A stretch of DNA of 64,000 bases, taken from Hymenobacter persicinus. Lineage in GTDB: Bacteria; Bacteroidota; Bacteroidia; Cytophagales; Hymenobacteraceae. Positions 37,524-45,218 of the stretch are shown here, piece by piece. Position numbers and translations under genes: made by a program. Position 1 is the stretch's first letter, and each line of letters begins with the position of its first letter. The stretch covers positions 1 to 64,000 of the forward strand of contig NZ_SEWE01000027.1 of NCBI RefSeq assembly GCF_004167665.1, given 5' to 3'. A model generated the notes under the pieces. It had not been told where the DNA came from and did no database searches. It saw only the letters and a program-made list of their open reading frames with translations.

Positions 37524-37561
37524 AAAAAAGCCCCTGAAAGCGCATGTCAGGGGCTTTTTTT
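37524..37561. terminator. Bidirectional terminator between M28 gene and DUF6799-like gene
   Basis: AAAAAAGCCCCTGA / TCAGGGGCTTTTTTT with a 9-nt loop, between convergent genes. Confidence 0.85.
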
Positions 37562-37580
37562 GGCGATAATAGTAGCGGTG

Positions 37581-38051
37581 TTAATCGTCGTCGTCATCGT
37601 CCTCTTCCTCATCGGGGAGGCGGCGGCCGTTTTTGTCGCGTTGCCGCTTCTGCTCGTAGTGGTAGCGTCGGTTGGTAGTAGACGTCCCGTTCGAGGATAC
37701 CTTGCCCAGGGATTCGGCGGGCAGCTCCAGGCGCACGGGCAAGGGCAGGAAGGTGGTGCCGTCGGGGTTCTGGGCGCGGCGGGCAAACCAGGCGCCGGTT
37801 TTGGGGTCTACCCCGTCGCCGGGCCGCAGCTGGCCCTGGCGGCCGTTGGCCATAATTACGCGGCCGCTGGGCAGCACCCGGGCGCCGCTGGGCAGGCGCA
37901 CTTCCCGCCCAACGGGCCGGGCCACGCCGTTTTGCAGCAGCACCAGCTGCCCATCGGTCCAGGCAAGGCCGTCGCGGGTGGGCTGGGCCCCCGACTGGGC
38001 GCGGGCCGCAAAAAAGAACAGGCTTAGCAGCCCACACAGCAGGTGTTTCAT
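37581..38051 (-). CDS. Secreted DUF6799-like protein with poly-Asp tail
   Basis: The 156-aa protein starts at the ATG at 38051 with a signal peptide (MKHLLCGLLSLFFFAARAQ). The mature part has repeated short DG/NG turns: DGLAWTDGQLVLLQNG, LPSGARVLPSGRVIMANGRQGQLRPGDGVD. This matches the look of DUF6799 domains in Bacteroidota (recalled, not searched). The C-terminus is basic, then ends in EEEDDDDDD. Function is unknown; the acidic tail could bind cations. The longer frame to 38423 is antisense to the next gene and is rejected. Confidence 0.7.
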   Translation of the reverse strand: MKHLLCGLLSLFFFAARAQSGAQPTRDGLAWTDGQLVLLQNGVARPVGREVRLPSGARVLPSGRVIMANGRQGQLRPGDGVDPKTGAWFARRAQNPDGTTFLPLPVRLELPAESLGKVSSNGTSTTNRRYHYEQKRQRDKNGRRLPDEEEDDDDDD

Positions 38052-38186
38052 CAATCCATCATCCTTTCCCCGGCATACTTGCCACCCCGGGCGGGGCTGC
38101 CGGCTCCGTAAAGTAACGGGCTTTTTTGCGCCGGACCCTCCTGGCCCGCCGTTGGTCTTGTATCTTCGTCGTTGCTTTTCGCCCTT

Positions 38187-38588
38187 ATGCCCCTGCCCAG
38201 CCTCGACCTTTCCTACCTGCGCCTCACCTACCGCCCCGACTTGCGGACGCTGTTTCTGCGCTGGACCCGGTCCGTTTCCTCGCCGGAGCACCGCGAGGGC
38301 TACCAGCAGGCCCTGACCATGGCCCAGCCCCTGGAGGCCGGCCGCTGGCTTATCGATCTGCGCACCCGCGGCCTGGCCAGCGCCGAAGACTTCGAGTGGG
38401 TACTGACCGATTTTCGGGCGCAATTAGCTCAGGCCCTGCCCCACGTCACGCGCCGGCTGGCTTACCTCGTTACGCCCTACCACCAGGCCACCATTCGGGA
38501 GCGGATGCAGAGCCCCGAGCTGGCGGATAATATCCGGGTGTTCATCGAAGAAGCGCCCGCCCAGCACTGGCTCGAAACGGGACTGTAG
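38187..38588 (+). CDS. Small orphan protein, paralogue of the 14.4-kb gene
   Basis: The 133-aa soluble protein starts at the ATG at 38187 (an in-frame TTG at 38172 is less likely). The order is a strand TLFLRWTR, a helix EHREGYQQAL, a strand plus turn WLIDLRTRGL, a helix SAEDFEWVLTDF, ALPH, a strand LAYLVTP, and a closing FIEEAPAQHWL. It aligns along its length with the 135-aa protein at 14398-14805. No known family is recognised; the topology suggests a STAS-like fold (inference). TATCTTCG at 38161 may be a -7 box. A bidirectional terminator follows. Confidence 0.75.
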   Translation: MPLPSLDLSYLRLTYRPDLRTLFLRWTRSVSSPEHREGYQQALTMAQPLEAGRWLIDLRTRGLASAEDFEWVLTDFRAQLAQALPHVTRRLAYLVTPYHQATIRERMQSPELADNIRVFIEEAPAQHWLETGL

Positions 38589-38601
38589 CTCAGAAACCGC
38601 G

Positions 38602-38640
38602 AAAAAGGCCGCTTTCCGACGAGGAAAGCGGCCTTCTTTT
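38602..38640. terminator. Bidirectional terminator between the orphan gene and the MFS gene
   Basis: AAGGCCGCTTTCC / GGAAAGCGGCCTT (13 bp) with a 5-nt loop and A/T runs. Confidence 0.85.
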
Positions 38641-38657
38641 AGCTTCGGCGCGGCTTC

Positions 38658-40283
38658 TTACACCCGGGGCACGGTGGCCGTGGGCGTGTCGTAGCCGGGC
38701 GAGTCAATAATCTGGGCGCCGGGCTTCACGTCGTCGTTGTCCTTGACCCAAAGCGTGAGCAGGCCCGCCAGAATCATCGATGCGCCGCCCAGGGCCAGGG
38801 TATTGAGCGTGTTGCCCTGAAACAGGTGCATAGTGGCCCAGCCCAGCAGCGTGGCGGCCACAATCTGCGGAATCACGATAAAGAAGTTGAACACGCCCAT
38901 GTAGTAGCCCATCCGGTTGGCGGGCAGGGAGCCGGCCAGAATGGCGTAGGGCATGCTCAGAATGCTGGCCCAGGCTACGCCCACCATGGCCATCGAAACC
39001 ATAATCAGCTCGGGCGAGGAAATAATCTTCAACGACAGCAGCCCTACGCCCCCGATGAGCAGGCAGAGCATGTGGGTGAGCCGCCGACTGGTACGGCTGG
39101 CAATTAGCGGGATGATGAAGGCAAACAGCGCCGCCACGCCGTTGCGCACCGAAGAAGCCAAGCTCAGCCAGTCGGCGCCGTTGTTGTACTCGGCCTGCAC
39201 CCGCTTCAGCTCAGCCTGCTCCCGGGCTTCGGCGGGGGCGTGGGTGAGGTAGTAGTTGGCCATGTTGATGGTGATGATCTTGGACGGGTCGGCGGCCTGG
39301 AACTGGTTGATTTCCTTCACGTCGTTTTGCAAAGAGCTCAGCTCCTTCTTGTCCTTGTCGGTGGTGGCCCGCTGCTGGGCGGCCGAGATGAAGCCGGCCA
39401 CCTTGGCGTAGAGGCCATTATCCACCTTCATGTTGTAGATGTTGCTGGTCACGGCGTTGGTGGAGTAAATCCACATCGAGAACAAGGCAAACCAGGTAAA
39501 GAACTGCACGATGGCCAGCTGGCGCATGGCCGTGGGCATGTGAAACACCCCCATGAACGACTCCTTGATGCCGTCCAGAATGCCCACCTGGGCATTTTCG
39601 CGCCGGAACTCCTCCATGTCGGCGGGCGGGGTCTCGGTGGAGGTAAACACGGTATAGAGCACGGCCAGAATGAAGGCCACGCCGCCGGCATAAAAAGCCC
39701 ACTTCACCGAAGGTGGAATCTCGCCGCTGGGGGCCGTGTTGCTGAGGTGAAACCAGTTGTTGAAAATCCAGGGCAGGGCCGCGGCAATGACCGAGCCGAC
39801 CCCGATAAAGAAGCTCTGCATGGCAAAGCCGCTGGTGCGCTGCTCACTGGGCAGCTTGTCGCCCACGAAGGCCCGGAACGGCTCCATGCTGACGTTGATG
39901 CTGGCATCCAGAATCCAGAGCATGCCGCCCGCCATCCACAGGGCCGAGGAATTGGGCATGATAAACAGGGCCAGCGTGGCCAGAATAGCCCCGATGGCAA
40001 AGTAAGGCCGGCGCCGTCCCCAGAATGGATGCCAGGTCCGGTCGGAGAAGTAGCCAATGATGGGCTGCACTAGCAGGCCGGTCAGGGGCGCGGCAATCCA
40101 GAGGATCGGAATGTCGTCCTTGTTGGCGCCCAGGGTTTCGAAGATGCGGCTGACGTTGGAATTCTGCAGCTCGAAGCCGAACTGGATGCCCAGAAAGCCG
40201 AAGCTCATGTTCCAGATCTGCCAGAAGCTCAGGCGGGGTTTTTGGCGGGTCTCTTGGGCCGGAGCCGCTACGCTGGTTGCCAT
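38658..40283 (-). CDS. MFS sugar transporter (SLC45/GPH-like, probable maltose/maltodextrin importer)
   Basis: This 541-aa inner-membrane protein has 12 predicted helices. The N-terminal segment (FWQIWNMSFGFLGIQFGFELQNSN) and the loop GYFSDRTWHPFWGRRRPYF match the plant-sucrose-transporter/GPH type of MFS sugar:cation symporters. A long soluble insertion between helices 6 and 7 or nearby (about 290-375, with TDKDKKELSSLQNDVKEINQF) is unusual. Its place directly downstream of two secreted GH13 enzymes supports import of maltose or short glucans. It starts with ATG. The 119 nt upstream hold no recognised promoter. Confidence 0.85.
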   Translation of the reverse strand: MATSVAAPAQETRQKPRLSFWQIWNMSFGFLGIQFGFELQNSNVSRIFETLGANKDDIPILWIAAPLTGLLVQPIIGYFSDRTWHPFWGRRRPYFAIGAILATLALFIMPNSSALWMAGGMLWILDASINVSMEPFRAFVGDKLPSEQRTSGFAMQSFFIGVGSVIAAALPWIFNNWFHLSNTAPSGEIPPSVKWAFYAGGVAFILAVLYTVFTSTETPPADMEEFRRENAQVGILDGIKESFMGVFHMPTAMRQLAIVQFFTWFALFSMWIYSTNAVTSNIYNMKVDNGLYAKVAGFISAAQQRATTDKDKKELSSLQNDVKEINQFQAADPSKIITINMANYYLTHAPAEAREQAELKRVQAEYNNGADWLSLASSVRNGVAALFAFIIPLIASRTSRRLTHMLCLLIGGVGLLSLKIISSPELIMVSMAMVGVAWASILSMPYAILAGSLPANRMGYYMGVFNFFIVIPQIVAATLLGWATMHLFQGNTLNTLALGGASMILAGLLTLWVKDNDDVKPGAQIIDSPGYDTPTATVPRV

Positions 40284-40402
40284 TGGGGGAATTTTGGGGA
40301 AGAACTTAAATAATAGAGCGGAGAACGTAGAGGGGAGAACTCAGAAGGAAAAGGCCGGAAACGATTTTAAGCGCTAAGCTCTCCCTCTAAATTCTGACCG
40401 TA

Positions 40403-42244
40403 CTACTTGGGGTTTATTTCCAGCACGTAGGCGCTCAGCGGGGGCAGCGTCAGGGTCAGGCTTTCGGTGGCCGGGGCGTTGTTGAGCAGGTCGGTGTAGG
40501 TGTAGAACTTGTCGGGGTCGAGGCCCATGGCCAGCAGCGCGGGCTTGGGAATGTCGATGGTGGGCTTCAGGGTTTTGTCCTTGCTGAAGTTGGCAATGAT
40601 GAGCAGCTTCTGCTTGTCGGTGTAGCGCAGGTAGCTGTACACGAGGCGCTGGTCGTACTCCTTGCCCAGGTTGTTGGCGTCCTGAAGCTCGTAGAATTTG
40701 CCCCGGCGGATGGCGTCGCTGGTGCTGGTCAGGTTGAGCAAACGGGCGTAGAAGTCGCGCAGCATTTTCTGATTCGAGTCGAGCTTACCGCCGTCAAACT
40801 TGCCGCCGTTCATCCACTTCTGGTGCTCGGGCACGCCCCAGTAGTCGAAGATGGAGGTGCGGCCGTCGGCGCTGCTGAAGCCCTCGGCCCCGTTGGCGGG
40901 CTCCCCCACTTCCTGGCCGAAATACACCATCACCGGCCCCGAGCCCAGCGTGGCCGACACGGTCATGGCCGGAATGGCCGTGCGCGCGTCGCCGGCAAAC
41001 TGCTTGGAGGCAATGCGCTGCTCGTCGTGGTTTTCCAGAAAGCGCAGCATCCGGGAGCCGAAGCCCCGGCTCTCCTTGCTCCAGACGGTGGTAATGTCTT
41101 CGGTGGTGCCCGAGCCGGTCATCAGCCGGCGCAGGCCGTCGTAGAGGCCCACCTTGTCGTAGAGGTAGTCGAATTTGCCCTTCTCGAGGTAGTTTTTATA
41201 CTCCTTGGGGTTGTAGGCCTCGCCCATAAAGACGATGCCGGGCTTCACCTTTTTCACCTCCGGAATCACCCAGCCCCAGAACTCGATGGGCACCATCTCG
41301 GCCATGTCGCAGCGGAAGCCGTCGACGTCTTTCTGGGCCCAGTACACGAGGATGTCGCGCATCTTCAGCCAAGTGTCGGGGATGGGCTCGAAGTGCCCTT
41401 TGCGGCCGTTCTGGTAGTCGACGCCGTAGTTGAGCTTCACGGTTTCGTACCAGTCGTCCACTTTCGGCGCTTCCGAGAAAACGTCGTTGCCGGTGGCCTT
41501 GGCGGGGTTTTCCGTGAACTTGCCGTCTTCCTTCGGGCCCAGCGCGGCCCCGAGCGGGTTGCCGGCCTTGGGCACCACGAGGGCCTTGCCGGGCAGGTAA
41601 TAGAAGTTGTTGTTGGGCGCGAAGGCCTTGTTTTTGTCGTCTTTCTCGCCCAGGTCCACGGTGCCGGCGGGCTTGGCGTTGGAGGCGTAGGAGCGCGCGA
41701 CGTGGTTCGGGATGAAGTCAATAATGACCTTGAGCCCGTTGGCGTGGGTGCGCTTGACCAGGGCCTCAAACTCCTGCTTGCGGTTTTTCACGTCCACGGC
41801 CAGGTCGGGGGCAATGTCGTAGTAGTCCCGGATGGCGTAGGGCGAGCCGGCCCGGCCCTTCACCACGTCGGCATCGTCGGGGCCGGGGCCGCCGGCCTTG
41901 CTGTGGTCAGTCATGGTGGCGTGCTCCAGCACCCCGGTGTACCAGACGTGGGAGGCCCCCAGCTTCTTGATTTCCTGCAGGGCCTTGTCGGTGATGTCGT
42001 TGAACTTGCCCACCCCGTTTTCGGCCGCGGTGCCGTAGGGCTTGTTCAGGGTTTTCTTGTTGCCAAACAGGCGGGTCATCACCTGGTAAATCACCAGCTT
42101 ATGATCCTGGGGTACTTCGTCGGTCGTGTTGGGGTCCGCGAGGGCAAGAGGTTCGGTCACGGCAGTGGTCGGGGGCGAAAAGGGAAAGGCGAAAGAGGCC
42201 AGGGCCAGCGTAGCCGCCGCAGCCGGCAGGAGCAGTTTCTTCAT
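40403..42244 (-). CDS. Secreted GH13 alpha-amylase
   Basis: The 613-aa enzyme starts at the ATG at 42244 with a signal peptide (MKKLLLPAAAATLALASFAF). The four GH13 conserved regions are intact: DFIPNHVAR (about 178), GFRCDMAEMVP with the nucleophile Asp (about 311), FMGEAYNP with the acid/base Glu (about 340) and FLENHDEQR (about 405). The C-terminal beta domain ends SLTLTLPPLSAYVLEINPK. It should hydrolyse alpha-1,4-glucans in the periplasm. It lies between the MFS gene and an SDR; a GGTGA-type repeat occupies the gap to the SDR. Confidence 0.92.
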   Translation of the reverse strand: MKKLLLPAAAATLALASFAFPFSPPTTAVTEPLALADPNTTDEVPQDHKLVIYQVMTRLFGNKKTLNKPYGTAAENGVGKFNDITDKALQEIKKLGASHVWYTGVLEHATMTDHSKAGGPGPDDADVVKGRAGSPYAIRDYYDIAPDLAVDVKNRKQEFEALVKRTHANGLKVIIDFIPNHVARSYASNAKPAGTVDLGEKDDKNKAFAPNNNFYYLPGKALVVPKAGNPLGAALGPKEDGKFTENPAKATGNDVFSEAPKVDDWYETVKLNYGVDYQNGRKGHFEPIPDTWLKMRDILVYWAQKDVDGFRCDMAEMVPIEFWGWVIPEVKKVKPGIVFMGEAYNPKEYKNYLEKGKFDYLYDKVGLYDGLRRLMTGSGTTEDITTVWSKESRGFGSRMLRFLENHDEQRIASKQFAGDARTAIPAMTVSATLGSGPVMVYFGQEVGEPANGAEGFSSADGRTSIFDYWGVPEHQKWMNGGKFDGGKLDSNQKMLRDFYARLLNLTSTSDAIRRGKFYELQDANNLGKEYDQRLVYSYLRYTDKQKLLIIANFSKDKTLKPTIDIPKPALLAMGLDPDKFYTYTDLLNNAPATESLTLTLPPLSAYVLEINPK

Positions 42245-42265
42245 AGAGGCGGGGAAGATAGGCAA

Positions 42266-42370
42266 TGGTGAAATGGTGAAGTGGTGAGATAGTGAGTTTT
42301 ATGTTCTGTTGGCGCGGTTTTGCGCCGCCCGAACATAAAACTCACCATCTCACTATCTCACCACTTCACC
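42266..42370. repeat. Inverted repeat built of 8-nt RGTGARRT units (locus 1)
   Basis: The left arm (about 42266-42306) reads GGTGAAAT, GGTGAAGT, GGTGAGAT, AGTGAG, then TTTTATGTTC. The right arm (42331-42370) is its complement with the same units. It fills the gap between the amylase and SDR genes. Confidence 0.7.
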
Positions 42371-42371
42371 G

Positions 42372-43079
42372 CTAATACTCCTGCGTGAGGGGGTGAATCA
42401 TGAGCTCGTCGACGACGACGTGGGCGGGGGCTTCGAGTACGTAGCGCACGGCCTGGGCAATGTCGGCGGGCTTGAGGTGGGTTTTCTCGGTGTCGGGGTT
42501 GCCGGGCTTCGAGTCGTTGAAGTAGGTGTCGACCAGGCCCGGGTAGATGGTCGTGACCTTGATGCCGAAGGAGCGCACTTCCTTGCGCAGGGAGCTCAGC
42601 ACCGCGTCCTGGGCGTACTTGCTGGCCCCGTAGGCGGCCCCGTGCTGGAAGGTGCGCTTGCTCACGTCGGAGGCAATGCCCACGATGTGGCCGTCGTGCT
42701 GGGCCTTGAGGTAGGGCAACACGGCCTTGCAGAGCAGGAACGTGCCCCGCACGTTGACGGCAAACATCTGGTCCCATTCTTCGAGGGTGAAGTGCTCGAG
42801 CAAACTGAACGAGCCCACGCCGGCGTTGCAGATCAGGATGTCGATGCGGCCGAAGTTGCGGATGGTTTCGGCCACGATATGCTGGGCGTCAGCCTCATCC
42901 GACACGTCGGCCGTGATGGCCAGGCCGGCAGTTTTGAGGGCTACTTCTTCCAGCTCTTCGGCCGTGCGGGCCACGCACACAACCTTGGCGCCCTGCATGG
43001 CCAGCAGCAGGGCAATGGCCCGTCCGATACCGCGGCTGGCTCCGGTGACGATGGCAACTTTGTCGGTTAAGTCAGTCAT
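42372..43079 (-). CDS. SDR family NAD(P)-dependent oxidoreductase
   Basis: This 235-aa soluble short-chain dehydrogenase has the Rossmann motif TGASRGIG (12-19), NAG (about 85-87), a catalytic Ser in VGIASDVS, and Tyr/Lys in YGASK (about 146-150). The R at GAKVVCVAR fits NADP(H) preference (inference). The Bacteroidota family resembles 3-ketoacyl-ACP reductase-like or sepiapterin reductase-like enzymes; the substrate is unknown. It sits between two amylase genes on the same strand, but its role in glucan use is not evident. It starts with ATG. Confidence 0.9.
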   Translation of the reverse strand: MTDLTDKVAIVTGASRGIGRAIALLLAMQGAKVVCVARTAEELEEVALKTAGLAITADVSDEADAQHIVAETIRNFGRIDILICNAGVGSFSLLEHFTLEEWDQMFAVNVRGTFLLCKAVLPYLKAQHDGHIVGIASDVSKRTFQHGAAYGASKYAQDAVLSSLRKEVRSFGIKVTTIYPGLVDTYFNDSKPGNPDTEKTHLKPADIAQAVRYVLEAPAHVVVDELMIHPLTQEY

Positions 43080-43158
43080 GAGCAGTGGAAATTAAGGGTT
43101 AGCACCACAGATACATACAGTTCAGGACGCGAAAAATCCCGGTAGTGTTCCGCTTCGG

Positions 43159-45051
43159 CTACTTTTTCAGCTCTACCACCCAGGCCGTGTGGGCGGGCAC
43201 CCGGAAGCTGGCCAAATTCGGCAGCACCGCGCCCGAAACGACCTCGGTGCCCGTCCGGAAACCGCCGAGACGCTCAGCGAAGCGGCTGCCGTCCACGGTT
43301 TTCTCCTCCTTGGTGTTGTTGGCCATTATCATCACGCACTCGCCCTGGTCGTTGTAGCGGAAGTAAGTGTACACGCCGTCCTGGGGGATAAACTGCATCA
43401 GCTTGCCGCTGCTCAGCACGGGGTGAGTCTTGCGGTAGGTGGCCAGCTTGCTCACGTAGTCGAAAGCCTCGCCGGCGAGGCCGGGCCGGGAAGTGAAGTA
43501 GTTCACTTTGTCGCCGGGCCAGCCGCCGGGGAAGTCTTCGCGCACCTTGCCGTCGGGGTTGGCGAAGTTCTTCATCAGCACTTCGGTGCCGTAGTAGAGC
43601 TGGGGCGTGCCGCGCAGGGTCAGCAGCCAGGCAATGCCGGTCTTGAACTTGTTGAAGTCCTCGCCGATGACGGAGTAGAAGCGGCTCATGTCGTGGTTGT
43701 CGAGGAAGGGCACGTTGCGGGTGGCATCCACGTAGAGCCAGTCGCCCTGCAGGGCGTGGTAGAGTTTGCTCAGGTCGCCATTCTCGGTTTTCAGCGCGTC
43801 CTGAATGGCGAAGCTGATCTGGAAGTCGAGCAGGCCCGGCAGGTTCGACTTAAAGCCGTTGACGGGCGGCAGAATGTTCTGGGCAAAGAAGGCTTGCTCG
43901 GCCTCGGTGCCTTCCCAGGCCTCACCGAACAAGGCCAGCTTGGGATATTCCTCCTGCATGGCCTTGCCCCAGGCCATCAGAAACTGCGGGTCAGAATACG
44001 GGAAGGTGTCGATGCGGTAGCCGTCGAGGCCCGTAGATTCCACCCACCACAGAAAGTTCTGAATCAGGTAAGTAGCCACCAGCGGGTTGCTCTGGTTCAC
44101 GTCGGGCATCGTCGTGTCGAACCAGCCGTCGTTGAAGAGCTGGTAGTCGCGCTTCGAGCCGTAGGGGTCGTTGAGGGCGTAGGCGTTGTAGTTCGAGCGG
44201 GTGAAGGTGGGAAAGGCGTGGAACCAGTCGGCGCCGGGCTTGTCCAGAAACAGGTAGTGGTAGGAGCCCCAGTGGTTGAGCACAATATCCTGCACCACTT
44301 TCAGGTCTTGCTGGTGGGCGGCCCGCACAAACTGCGTGTACTCCTCGTTGGTGCCGTAGCGCGGGTCAATCTTGTAGCCGTCGGTCACGGCGTAGCCGTG
44401 GTAGCTGGCCCGGAGCATGTCGTTTTCCACCAAGGGCGTGGGCCAGATAGCCGTGGCACCCAACTGCTTGAAGTAGGCAAAGTGGTTTTGAATGCCGCGG
44501 ATGTCGCCGCCGTGGCGGGCGTACATCGTGTCGCGGGAGACGGTGCGGGCGCGCATACCCTGCACCACGTCGTTTTTCGGGTCGCCGTTGCTGAACCGGT
44601 CTGGCATCAGCATGTAGATGAAGTCGGCCTGGGTGAGACCCTGCACGCGGGCGGGGTCGGTACTACGGGCCCGCAGCTCGTAATCGTACTTGAGCTTGGT
44701 TTTGCCCCCGTCGAAGCTGAGCTTGAGCTTGCCCGGTTTGGTCTGGGACGAAATCGTGAGGTTGACGACCAGGTAGTTTGAGCTTTCCAGCTTCTGGGTG
44801 CCTTCCAGCGTCACGCCGGGGTAGGCCGCCAGCGTCAGCTTGCTTTCCGCAATGCCGGGGCTGTGCACCAGCAACTGGAGCTTGGGGTTTTTCATGCCCA
44901 CCCACCAGAAGGTTGGGTCGATGCGGGTGGCGCCGGTGGCTTTAGCGGGCGCAGCGGCAGGCGGCGGGGAAACGGCCGCGGCCGTGGTAGCCAGGGGGGC
45001 GGTAGCCAGCAGCGCCCCGGCGAGCAGGGGCAGAAAGGTCGGGAATTTCAT
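43159..45051 (-). CDS. Secreted GH13 neopullulanase/cyclomaltodextrinase (SusA-like)
   Basis: The 630-aa enzyme starts at the ATG at 45051 with a signal peptide (MKFPTFLPLLAGALLATAPLA). An N-terminal cyclomaltodextrinase-N beta domain (about 40-135, with DPTFWWVGMKNPKLQLLVH) precedes the barrel. The GH13 regions are QDIVLNHWG (about 252), GYRIDTFPYS with the nucleophile (about 345), LFGEAWEG with the acid/base (about 377) and FLDNHDMSRF (about 449). A C-terminal beta domain follows. SusA-type enzymes cut starch or maltodextrins in the periplasm. The longer frame to 45390 is rejected because the signal peptide defines the start. No SusC/D pair is in the window. Confidence 0.93.
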   Translation of the reverse strand: MKFPTFLPLLAGALLATAPLATTAAAVSPPPAAAPAKATGATRIDPTFWWVGMKNPKLQLLVHSPGIAESKLTLAAYPGVTLEGTQKLESSNYLVVNLTISSQTKPGKLKLSFDGGKTKLKYDYELRARSTDPARVQGLTQADFIYMLMPDRFSNGDPKNDVVQGMRARTVSRDTMYARHGGDIRGIQNHFAYFKQLGATAIWPTPLVENDMLRASYHGYAVTDGYKIDPRYGTNEEYTQFVRAAHQQDLKVVQDIVLNHWGSYHYLFLDKPGADWFHAFPTFTRSNYNAYALNDPYGSKRDYQLFNDGWFDTTMPDVNQSNPLVATYLIQNFLWWVESTGLDGYRIDTFPYSDPQFLMAWGKAMQEEYPKLALFGEAWEGTEAEQAFFAQNILPPVNGFKSNLPGLLDFQISFAIQDALKTENGDLSKLYHALQGDWLYVDATRNVPFLDNHDMSRFYSVIGEDFNKFKTGIAWLLTLRGTPQLYYGTEVLMKNFANPDGKVREDFPGGWPGDKVNYFTSRPGLAGEAFDYVSKLATYRKTHPVLSSGKLMQFIPQDGVYTYFRYNDQGECVMIMANNTKEEKTVDGSRFAERLGGFRTGTEVVSGAVLPNLASFRVPAHTAWVVELKK

Positions 45052-45164
45052 GAGCGGAATCAGGTCAAAAACGCGGAGACACGGCAAGGTAACTTTAGCA
45101 GCCGCAGCGTGCAATATTGCTTTCCGGATGAGTTTTGAAAACGCTGTTTGCAGCCGGATTTGGC

Positions 45165-45206
45165 ACAAAAAAGCCCCGCGGCGAAGAGCGCTGCGGGGAT
45201 TTTTGT
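45165..45206 (-). terminator. Terminator of the Gly-linker lipoprotein gene
   Basis: CCCCGC...GCGGGG imperfect stem flanked by TTTTTT on the minus side, starting about 12 nt past the stop at 45219. Confidence 0.65.
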
Positions 45207-45218
45207 TGCGGAGTTTAT

